From Henricia sp. BOLD:AAB3569 (taxonomy: Eukaryota > Echinodermata > Asteroidea > Spinulosida > Echinasteridae): a stretch of DNA of 64,000 nt. Position 1 is the first letter of the stretch; every line of letters begins with the position of its first letter. Shown piece by piece: positions 26,591 through 36,600 of the stretch. The DNA lies in contig JBBELK010000821.1 of the NCBI GenBank assembly GCA_037783545.1, positions 1 to 64,000 on the forward strand, written 5' to 3'. The position numbers and the translations under genes were made by a program. The notes beneath the pieces were generated by a model. That model saw only the letters and a list, made by a program, of their open reading frames with translations. It did no database searches and had not been told where the DNA came from.

Positions 26591-26731
26591 TTAAAGGCAC
26601 AGGCTCGTCAGCAATGCGCGCGCGCCAAATTCGTGGCACGAAATACGCAGCTCCGTGCTTTTGCTATGGTGCTGCGTATTTCGTTGCACAAATTTGGCGC
26701 GCGCGCATTGCTGACGAGCCTGTGCCTTTAA
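26591..26731. mobile_element. Palindromic GC-rich MITE, intact copy (TTAA ends)
   Basis: A 141-bp near-perfect palindrome that starts TTAAAGGCACAGGCTCGTCA and ends with the inverse of that word. The arms contain a GCGCGCGC run and CGTGGCACGAAATACGCAGC, with a short loop around 26,658. Six copies occur in this window (22,451; 26,591; 28,386; 35,632; 38,100; 63,683). TTAA at both ends suggests a TTAA target site, as in piggyBac-type elements, but TTAA is itself palindromic and could be part of the element. Confidence 0.9.
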
Positions 26732-28385
26732 TAACGGCATGAAATCACTTACACGGTCAAGAAAACACTTCAATTCAAATCAAATCTTCACGCAATGAGA
26801 ACCAAATATCCCTCTGAAGCAGGGGCATTATATATTTTCTGTAAGGTTTGTTTTTTCAGTATGTCCCCTGCAAACCTACAAGTACTAGTAGGAGCTGGGA
26901 CGACAATACTAATGGCTCAGAGTTGCAAGAATTTGCCCAGGAATTCTCAGGGAAGTCTTTCTTTCTTTTTGTCTGGTTTACCCGATTTTGATTTATTTGT
27001 GTTTCCAACACGTCCCCTGCAAAGCCACGTTACATAGCAGCTGGGCCGACTGTGTTGGCGCCCTAAGGGTCGTTGAATTTCTATGCCAAATCTGAAATCG
27101 TCTTTCTCATTCCCTGGATCGAGGTCCGTTGTTTGCAAGATGGACATTATTCATGACATTCCCTACTTGGAAGCAATTTGATTAATCTTGAAGAAAAGAG
27201 GCTTCTCTATTTGCAGTCAGTGTGCCGTCTGGAGCCTTGGAAGAGGGGGAATTCATGATATGTCTTGCGGAGGCCAAGACAGAACACACAAGACAGAGGG
27301 CGAAATGCAGGGGGAACCGATACTTGGGTAGTGCGATGTATGCATTATGTTCAAGGGTAACCTTGGGACATTGGTAAGTGTTACACAGAAACAGTGAGAG
27401 ACAGTTGGGCTAGAGAAGACAGACATATAAACAGATTGTAACGAACAGGAAAAAACATGTTCAGGTCTACTTTTAGGTCCAAAAAGAAGGGAAAGGTATT
27501 CTTTTATCCTTTATATTTTTCATGAGACAGGAGGGTACCATCTTCTCAGAAAAGGCCATTAAAGATACATTATCAATATCTTCAGTATTTAGTGAGTAAT
27601 TTTGGTTTGCGATTGTAGTTATTTCCACCACAGCCGGATCAACCCCCAACCTCCACCCTGCAAGTTAACACCTTCACTATAAAGTGTCTTACACAATATC
27701 TGAACCTGCCAGAAACAATTAGTCATTTATACAAGGGGTATCTTGGAAAAGACCGCTGCCAAACACAGTATACACTTATGCACAAATCAATCGAGATATT
27801 TCCATTTTGTGCTGCAAAGCACAGATTTCTAAGTGGAAAAATTCGCTTTGGGGATCCCAAGATATGAATTTGCCAAAGCGGCTGAAATGCGGACAATATG
27901 AGTAGCCAAGGGCAAGAACCTTTTAAGACGTCCCATGTAGTTTGGATTCAAAGTCCCTGTGCCATCTGGCTAAAACCTTGCCTTATCCCATATGACACTT
28001 CCTCTTGTGTCCATCCCGGTTACGAGCATTATATTATCTCTTCAGAACAACAAACTTATTTCTTTTATTTTGAGACCAGACAAAGGTATTTCCTCGAAAA
28101 TATGGTCTGTGTTGCCAAAATACCCCCTTTACTGTGGAAAGACCCAGAAGTATTTTATATGCTTGTTAGGTTAGAACAAAATCCATTTTTTTGAAAAATC
28201 TGGTCACGCTCCTTTAATATATTTTGTATGCAGCTTTCAAAAGGAAGCAGAGGCAGGCAGAGGGCACTCAAATTTCTTCTTTATATCTTTTCAGTTTTAC
28301 TCTACCTAACCCTCCAGAGGCCCGAGTGAGGTTTTAGCTTCAGGATTCTAAGCTGCAGTTTCTAAATCCTTTGGGTGTGTGCCAG
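26732..28385. other. Intergenic DNA, nothing recognised
   Basis: No convincing ORF or repeat. A fragment near 28,128-28,145 (CTGTGGAAAGACCC) matches the terminal word of the 29,411-29,740 element, so it may be a relic of that family. Confidence 0.35.
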
Positions 28386-28524
28386 TTAAAGGCAAAGGCT
28401 CGTCAGCAATGCGCGCGCCAATTTCGTGCCACGAAACATGCAGCTCCGTAGCAAAGGCACGGAGCTGCGTATTTCGTGGCACGAATTTGGCGCACACGCA
28501 TTGCTGACGAGCCTGTGCCTTTAA
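28386..28524. mobile_element. Palindromic GC-rich MITE (TTAA ends)
   Basis: Same family as 26,591-26,731. Both arms are present with a loop near CTCCGTAGCAAAGGC, and TTAA lies at both ends (28,386-28,389 and 28,521-28,524). Confidence 0.88.
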
Positions 28525-29410
28525 ACCTTCCACACATAATCTAGACACTGGAGGTGTGAATATGAATGCAACGCTAAAACAAGAGTGTCAATGGGAAGAA
28601 ATATAAACCACTCATACATCTTGAAAACGGCTAATCTTACAGCTATCGATTACACTGGACAGACTGTGCGACATGCAGGGTATTGGGGGAAGCTGCATGC
28701 TCCAACAATGATGCCAAAATAAAGGTGTAAAAACAAGCTTGGTTTTGGTGTAGTGTTGCATTTCGAAACACCTGCAACCGCAGTACATTGAGACATGTAC
28801 AAATATTGGAATTTGATCTTTTTAGCTCGTATTTATATGCCCCGGGGCAGTTATAACATGCATGGAATACTAAAGTTGCAGCAAACACGCCCAAGGCACT
28901 TACTTCTTAAAACAACTAGTTTGGTTTCTCTTCTATAGATTCGTTATCAACACAAATTTATATTTTGTTACAAAATTAGAAGCTACTAGTTTGACCATTG
29001 ACTTTGTACAAGTTTCTGTTAACAGGTGAAATCTGTTATTTTAAATTTTTGCGTGAATACATAATTTTTCTTTTTGCATAAAAATGAAAATGGCGCAGAT
29101 CACACTAAATAAAAATTTGATGAGCGCAATTTTTTTGTTTTCTTCTTTTTTTACAGAATAGTTTCAGATGCTGACAGCTGCAGTCAGCCAATCAAGAATT
29201 AAAGGTCATTGTAAATTCACGTTTTGGCTTTCCATCAATATAGAAATTTCAGTGTTTTTTTATGTCTATCAAAAATAAATTTTGGTAATTTGATCAATGC
29301 AACATGTACCAGTAACTTAACATACTGTATCTTGTACTTTTTTGTAGACAAGATAACATTAAAAATGCTGCCCACCATTTGTGTATTCCATTGCATGGAT
29401 GAGCAACATG
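28525..29410. other. Intergenic AT-rich DNA, nothing recognised
   Basis: Non-repetitive, AT-rich, with no coding signal seen. Confidence 0.35.
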
Positions 29411-29740
29411 TAACATGGGTCTTTCCACGGTAATGGGGTATATTTGAAAAATAAATCAATAATTCTCTTCAGTTTATCTTAAACGCAACATGGACAGACC
29501 AATTGTGACTTTTTCTGTCTTTGTTACATAGATTGTACATACATGTATAAGGGAAAATTTGTACACAGGATTTTCAGAAAAGTATGTTGTAGGACTATTT
29601 TTTTTACTCATTGTGCAGAAGCTATTTCCTTAGTTTAGCTGCATAATTTAAAGATACAATTAAGACATTTGAAGTGAACTGGGACCTAAGATCTTGTATG
29701 TAACAGAAATATACCCCATTACTGTGGAAAGACCCACATG
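29411..29740. mobile_element. Inverted-repeat element with CATGGGTCTTTCCAC ends
   Basis: The left end CATGGGTCTTTCCACGGTAA (on through TGGGGTATATTT) is mirrored at the right by AAATATACCCCATTACTGTG then GAAAGACCCACATG. It is about 330 bp with an AT-rich interior and no transposase. A related terminal word (TATGGGTCTTT) marks 46,888-47,145 and a solo fragment at about 37,877. Confidence 0.75.
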
Positions 29741-29949
29741 TATACCATTAAAATGTACGATCTTTTAGAGGCAGGAATTACACGGTAAAAATGAGAGGAA
29801 AAAAAATATGGAAACGATTTTGACCATGGATAACATAATATGCAGATATTCAATGTCACATGACCTATAACCCACCAATCAAATGACAAAGAAATAATCA
29901 TGAAAGATATTACAAAATCAGCACACAAACGAATTGCTGAGATATCTGC

Positions 29950-30143
29950 ACAGTAGTATAGGGCGCTTTCACAGGGGGTATAAAGGTCACGGGTCACTAT
30001 TGCTTGTCTTCCAGAACAGGGAGAACAATAGAGCTACATGCTTTCCTGCTAGCAGCCACGTGCGTTTCCCCACGTGGCTCTATTGTTCTCTTCCCGGAAG
30101 ACAAGCAATAGTGACCCGTGACCTTTTGACCCCTATACTGTAG
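29950..30143. mobile_element. Foldback element, about 190 bp hairpin
   Basis: The two arms are long inverted copies containing GGTCACGGGTCACTATTGCT and GAACAATAGAGC, with a loop around CTAGCAGCCACGTGCG. The end words are CAGTATAGGG and CCCTATACTG. It lies downstream of the NHS-family stop codon and may be inside the 3' UTR. Confidence 0.8.
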
Positions 30144-30162
30144 GTTTTGTATGTTTGTACAA

Positions 30163-30168
30163 TTTATT
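30163..30168 (-). promoter_or_regulatory. Candidate poly(A) signal AATAAA for the NHS-family gene
   Basis: First canonical AATAAA I found on the minus strand past the stop codon, about 750 nt downstream. Use is unproven; the 3' UTR could also end elsewhere. Confidence 0.25.
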
Positions 30169-30431
30169 CTTCACTAAAAAAACAGCCCACGTTCCTTTTA
30201 CTGACATTTAAAACAAATACCGTCCTACTGAATAATATAAAAGAAACCCAATGTTTTTTCTCTCAATTATGCGGTATTCAGTGAGACTACGAAATGCAAT
30301 AAATCATGTTGTTTTCTGTGCATGTGCCTCATGTGGCAATAATAAATAACTTAAGAAGCTGTCCAAAGTTGTCAACATTTTCAAGCCTGAAATATTACTT
30401 AACATTTTTTTTCTGTTAGTACCATGAAATG

Positions 30432-30715
30432 ACACTCCTACGCAGTGGTTTTGCGCAGTTTTTCCGCACCTAACCACTGCTCAACTTCGCATGAGATCCT
30501 GCGAAGAGCTGCGTGACGTCACCAGATACCAGTGATTGGCCAGATTCTCTCAGGTGACATGTTTACTGTGTCAGGTGACAGAATCTGGCCAATCACGGCA
30601 AGTGTTATTCAGGCCTGGTATTGGGTGACGTCACGAAGCTCTTAGCAGGATCTCATGCGAAGTTAAGCAGTGGTTAGGTGCGGAAAAAATGCGCAAAACC
30701 ACTGCGCAGGAGTGT
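30432..30715. mobile_element. Foldback element, about 284 bp hairpin
   Basis: Starts ACACTCCTACGCAGTGGTTT and ends with the near-perfect inverse ACTGCGCAGGAGTGT. The arms also share AGCAGTGGTTAGGTGCGG, CTTCGCATGAGATCCTGC, GTGACGTCAC and ATTGGCCAGATTCT in inverse order, leaving a small loop near 30,565. It has no coding content and sits about 200 nt past the NHS-family stop codon. Confidence 0.88.
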
Positions 30716-30919
30716 ACATAAAATGCGAACATGTTACAGCGCATGTAAAGCCCTCAATGGCCTTCGACACCTCCCCCTCCCCCCCCACCCGCCACCCCTA
30801 CACTTTTGAACTGTGAAAATGATAACAAATTTGGATGACCTCTAATCATAAGAAAACATGCTATGCCCCTTGCCTTCAATGTCATAAAAATAACTAAGAG
30901 AAACAAAATAATTCACCGT

Positions 30920-33606
30920 TTACTCCCAGACACCGCTCTCCTGTTCATGGTCTGCGTCTGTCATTGGACTAGCCAGCTGGATGTTATTGAGGGCGTTCTT
31001 CATGCTGTTGAGTAGCGCCCCCAGGCCTTTGGCCGGTGTTCCAGCAGTAGTCAGACTGGGCATAGACGATGCGCTCAGCTTGCGCTGGACCTGCTGGGTC
31101 TCAAGCTCCAACACGGCTTCTTGTCTCGAGTCGCGGCGGTTTCCCCTATGACGGATTTCCTCCATGAGTTCCCCGCGAGATAGAATCGAGTCTGATGCGG
31201 ACTCTGTTAGGTGTGGAACAGGTGTTTTTGTTTTTGTTGCAGGTGGCAGCTTTGAACCAATGGCAGTTCTGGTTTCTCTCAAATTTTTGATTTGGACCTT
31301 TCTCTCCGATGTACCAGGCTGTGAATTTGTTACTCTCCGTTTGCCATTTTTGTCTTGTGCTCGATCATCTACACTATCAAACTCTCCCATTAAATTTACC
31401 ACAGTTTTGTCATTCTTTTTTTTATCGGAAGAACTGGTTGATTTCCCTTCAGCGATCTCTTTTGGTGCGTTACTTCCCATCCCATTTGGAAGGTTCTTTG
31501 CAAGCTCTGCATTTGGAGATTTTGAAGTAGAAGAAACCTGTTTAGACTCCTCGAAGGTAAACTTGAGTCCCATGTCCTGTTTGGTCAGAGTACTGCTTGG
31601 ACTCGGCGTTGGGCTGTTCTTGGGGCTTCTCTGTCTGTTATGAGCCTGGAGCTCCTCATAAGGAAGCCCCAGATCACCTGTTTTAGAGTTAGTCTGCGGG
31701 TTTGCCATGGCGGTCCTCAAGTCCTTCATCGTGACAATCTTTCCTGAAGGGGTGCTTCCTTGGGTTTTGCTAGTTTTCTCCTGGTTGCTGCTTGCCCTGC
31801 TGCCTGCGTAAAGCAGCTCTGCACTGTTTAGTGGTCTCTGTGATCTGGGTTTAATGTTTAGAGCAGAGCATGCAGATTGTCCCCTTTTTAATCCAGAGTG
31901 CTGCTGAAGCAGCATTTTAAAATCATCCATAGGAGTTTGCGGCTTGCCTGACAAAAGGCAAATCTTGACAGGTGTACGCTCAACCTCGACCATATCTGAG
32001 AATGTGATGCTGCGTATTGAGTTTAGTGAACTTAGCGAGTTTGTAGGGCTCATGTAGTGACTGTGGCCTGGTGACGTGGCCCAGTGTTTGGTCCCGTTTG
32101 ACTTAAACTCGGTTGAAGGCGATTCTCCTTGCTTCCTTACTTTCAGGATGGAGTTCTTGGGTTTTAGGTTTGGGTTGAAAACGTAAGAATCATCAGTCTC
32201 CATTGAGGGGATATGGCTGAATGAATTGCCGCACATTTCCGTGTCGTAGAATGACTGATAGGCGATACTGTTCCTGCTGAAGGGTTGCGAGTTGGGAAGC
32301 CAGATACTGTTGTCATTGGATTGAGTTGAAGAAGCAACTCCAAGATTTTGTCTTTTGCTTCGGATTTTCTCCTCCATTTCTTGAGCCGCTCGGATGATGG
32401 CTAAATCGGGATCCAGGTTATCTGATTCTACGCTGTCATTGTAAGAACTCCTGAATGAAGCGTTTGTGGCCGTTTCATTGTCAACTTGCTTTGGCCGTTT
32501 TTGCGTGGACACATTCTCGTGAATCATGCCCAGTTCGTGCCGCTCAGGTTCATCAAATTGTTTCACCTGCGGTTCCGGTAGCGTCGGAGAACTCGCAACT
32601 TTGCTGTTCTTGGATCTACGCATCATGTTTAAGATTTCTTCTCTTTGCTCTCGAGTCATTGCCTGAGTTCCGTTCCCAGACCCGGATTCTTTTAGGCTGT
32701 TGATGGAACTGTAGTTCTGAGGGGCTTGATTTTGGACACTGCTTACGTAATCCTGGAAACGTTTTCGTTGAAGAGTGTCCATTCCTTTCCTTGCTTGAGA
32801 AGCAACTGTGCCTCCTTCAGAGATGGAGTCTTTTGGCTGTTCATCCTCCCTTGTAAACAAAGTCTCCTCCGACACTTCAAGGGAATTCGTTTCTTTAGAA
32901 ACTGACCCTGCTTCATGTTTTGGCCGTCGCTTCAATGTATTATAGTTTTCTGGGTAAAATCCTAAGGGGGATACAATGTCTTCGTTTTCAGGACTTGCAT
33001 CATCTTCAATTTGACACCCGTTGTTTTCATTCTCAGTCTGCCTTGCAGTTTGCGACGAACTCACAGGACTTTCAGGTCTTGAAATTCCAAAGAATTTGTC
33101 TCGAGCACTCAGCAAGTTCACTTTGTCCTCATGGGTTGGGGAGGTCTGGGCAGCACTTACTGCAGGCAGCAATAGGGGTTGGGCCTGAGATATTCTTGGA
33201 AGAAGACAGCTTGAGGATTGGATAACGTTAGGTCTAAACTTGGCTACTGAAGCTTGTTCCTGGTAGGGACTCATTAGGACAGACGAAGACACAGGAACAC
33301 TTGAGGTAGTTTGTGAAATGTTCATCTGCTGTCCGTTTGAGCAGTTCTTAGAGATGTTGGTAGTCCAAGCATCAACTCTGCCCTGGGAGTTACTCAACTG
33401 ACTGTCAAGGCTTTCGAGGGATTTGGAGCTTCCGCCAAAGCAGAGTTTGTACATGGCTGGGTCAGTTGGAGTCTGCAGTGGGGTAGTTGTGGTGTCACTG
33501 CCGATGGTACTAGCTTCAGAGGCAGTGTCAGTAAGAGATGATGGTGACAGGCTACAGTTGTCGTCTCCGAGGGTTGAGGGTAGGAGCAGATGCAAAGACT
33601 GATGAC
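30920..33606 (-). CDS. NHS: NHS-family last coding exon 6 and stop
   Basis: Acceptor CATTTTTCGGTCTATAG|GTCATC. It encodes residues 786-1680 and the TAA at 30,920-30,922. In order: TASEASTIGSDTTTT (813-827) and YKLC (838-841); TREQREEILNMMRRSK (1103-1118), at the position of the vertebrate short helical motif; charged helix AIIRAAQEMEEKIRSKR (about 1188-1204); TPVKICLLSG and TPMDDFKMLLQQHSG (1330-1357); SAELL (1380-1384). The tail carries ELMEEIRHRGNRR (1598-1610), LGALLNSMKNALNNIQ (about 1648-1662) and DADHEQESGVWE (end), which together resemble a weak VCA module. Confidence 0.94.
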
Positions 33607-36600
33607 CTATAGACCGAAAAATGAATATCAGGTTAAAAATGAAAGGAAAGAACACTGATCAAAGTATCGATACCCTTTGTCCGATTTTTCCAGCAAAAGC
33701 AACTGAAGTTTTACCCAAGTTTTACTCAAGTTCGAATCCCACCCGAGCACCCTATGAAGTTTTTCATAGTGTCTCGGGAAAGCACCGAGTATACAGTGCT
33801 AATATACGATGGGTAAGGGCAAAAACAAACCCTTTTACTACAGCGCACCACTCACAGTGACTATCTAGAGAAGCACCTACTTCAAGCCGGAAGGCCACTG
33901 CCAGTGGCGTGCTTGTTTATATATTTTTGTATATAAACAAATTTGGGGTTGATTTCACAAAAGTTGAGACAAGTTAAATTGATACGTCTTAATTCCCATA
34001 CCAACGTACGAAGATAAGAAGAGTGACCCTTCCTTAGATTTGCCTTAGCACTTTGTGAAATCGGCCCCTGGTCATGTATTTAAATCAAGTAACAGGTCTT
34101 GCCAGTTAGTACAAATTATCAACTAGCCACTGAGACCTGGGATCGATTTCACAAAAGTTAAGACGAGTTCAATGCATCCTAATTCCCATACCAACGTCCC
34201 AAGATAATAAGAGTGAGCCTTCTTGAGACGCATCTTAGCGCTTTATATATTCGGCCCCTGTCCTTTAATTAATTACGTCACAGACTTTGAAAACACTCCG
34301 TAGTGAAAGAGTTAAAAAAGGTTTTGGAATGTCCGTCTAGTTATGAAATGACTTACCTCCATAAATCTGGCTTTCACTCATGTGTTGAGTATCCTCGACA
34401 AACACAGACTCAATTCGGATCGGTGGTGGAGGAGCTTTCTTCTTTTGACTTGATGTTTTCTTGGGTTTAGGCTGCACAGGAGGCGCTCTCTGACTCAGAT
34501 TGGCTCCCAGTGGCTCCTTGGAAGGACTTGTCCTTCGTTTCTTGGGACGGCGGTTTGGCAGACCACAGTCTGAATGCATTGAAGTCCAATAGCCTTCGTG
34601 GTCAACCGAATGACCTGACGTGCTGTCCGAATCCACAAAGTCACTGTTGATGTCGCCAAGGTAGACTTCTAGATCAATGCTGCCATTGTCCGACTGGGCA
34701 GAAGATGTTACTTGATTCTCTGATGACGAGGAGGAGTCGGAGAGGTTATCGGGGGCAAAGATGACCTCGCACCGATCCTCGAAGGTCATCTTAGAAGATG
34801 CAGCATTTGCTGCGTTAGAGGAAGTTTTGTCTGTGACTGTACCGATGCTTTGCAGCCAGGAATCTGTATCCATTTGCGTGAAACCACTGCGTACGACGTT
34901 GGGACTGTTTGTAGGCGTTGAAGAGCCGCTACTCGAGTCTCCTGCTGATGAATAAGAGGAAATCTGCCGATCGGATCTCCCGCGACTGTGCTTCCGGTCA
35001 AGGCTTCTTAAACCGCCGCTAAACTTGGGAAATGAGACATTATCACTGGACAGTGACACGGCAGAGTCTGACGGGGAAGTTGTTGTAGAGCTGAGAAAGT
35101 CACAATTAATGGAATTTCCGAGGTCAGAGTTCATTGAAGTCCTTGCGCTGTCCGTTCCGCTCCAATTACCAGAGCTAGACTGCCGTTCTTCTTTTTTTAT
35201 CGTCGATTTCGTATTACGTAACTTAACCTTCGCTGTCGGGACACTACTCAAGAGTTTACTTAACGGACGGCCGTTTGACGCATCCATGCTTCCATTTGAG
35301 GTTCTCCTAGTATTGATTGTCATAGTCACGGAGCTTGTCGGAATGATGGCATTAGGAACAGTTCTGTTTGAGGTCACGTACAGTTGTTTGCCGGTGGGTT
35401 GCGATGGTGAGCGGGAGTCTAATAACGCTTGGTAGTTAGAGGAGGTGGATGGTAGGGCTAGGGAATGAGGCCTGCGATGAGGGGATGCTACATCGGAGCT
35501 AGAGGAGTACCCTACACAGAACAAAAACCAAATACAAATTTTATTATTTTAGAATAGTCATACCTGTTAAACAGTGGATCTGGGGTGGATTGCAGAAAAG
35601 AAAGTTAAGATGTCTTAACTCTTAAAACGTCTTAAAGGCACAGGCTCGTCAGCAATGCGCGCGCGCCAAATGTGTGCCACGCAATACGCAGCTCCATAGC
35701 AAAGGCATGGAGCTGCGTATTTCGTGGCACGAATTTGGCGCGCGTGCATTGCTGACGAGCCTGTGCCTTTAACTAAGACATCATTTTCTCTTGCAATAAA
35801 AATGTGTAAACTTGTGTCTTGAGACACACACAAATTAGGACACCTAAATTCAGTTATGACATATGGTGTGTCTTCATTATTGCAATCCACCCAGGCCAGT
35901 ATTGTAACATTATTAGCAGATCAAAACACACAATCGGGACTTTTTTTACCATTCACTTGTACACAAAATCCATATATATTTTCAAGGTTTTCTGAAGCAT
36001 TGATGCATCTATGTAGCTAACATTTCTTCAGGCTAGTTTACCAACATTCTTCCTTAGATATGTTGCACTCTTATTCCACGAATCTGTAAAAGGTTTTATC
36101 TTGCAAATGATACATAGGGCGTCCATGGCATAATTGTACATTTGAGGCTTCTTGGGCAAGTTCAAACATGGATAGGACATGAACTGCGGTCCCAGTGGCC
36201 AATGGCCTTATGCCATGCTGAATTGGCCCTGATGCCCCTTCAACATTTCCACATTCTTAGACCAACTTGGCAACCATCCTCTTTCCTCTTAAACTGTCTT
36301 GTATACTAATATTAACCAGTATACATTTGGGACAAAGTTGGCTGTGGTGCCCTTCCAATTTGCCTTAGTGCCCTTTGAAATTTTGACAAGAGCCAGGTCG
36401 GAGTGATTAACTTGTGATTACCTTGACTTGGGCTTGGCGTAGGAACTGAGTTTTGTACAGGTAGCGCCACCGAGTGTCTATTCCTCCCTCCAGGCTTAGC
36501 TTCCGTCTTCTTATTCTGCTTAATGTGATTCTCTCTCCAGTGCTGAAAACCAGGGAACATGACAGGGCCTGGGAGACGTAATGACCTTGGTCTCCGTCGC

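Larger units (their letters stand above)
33607..34356 (-). other. NHS-family intron 5 (0.75 kb)
   Basis: Contains a probable SINE fragment (33,722-33,880) and two tandem copies of one small MITE family (33,945-34,071 and 34,138-34,260). Confidence 0.85.
35512..36421 (-). other. NHS-family intron 4 (0.9 kb)
   Basis: Mostly repeat: a nested MITE pair (35,579-35,895) and a GCCAATGG-type repeat (36,183-36,386). The latter ends about 35 bp from the exon 4 donor. Confidence 0.85.

Noticed and set aside
31164..31643. 159-codon plus-strand ORF opposite exon 6, and similar ones opposite exons 4 and 5
   Set aside because: Antisense shadows of the NHS-family coding exons.
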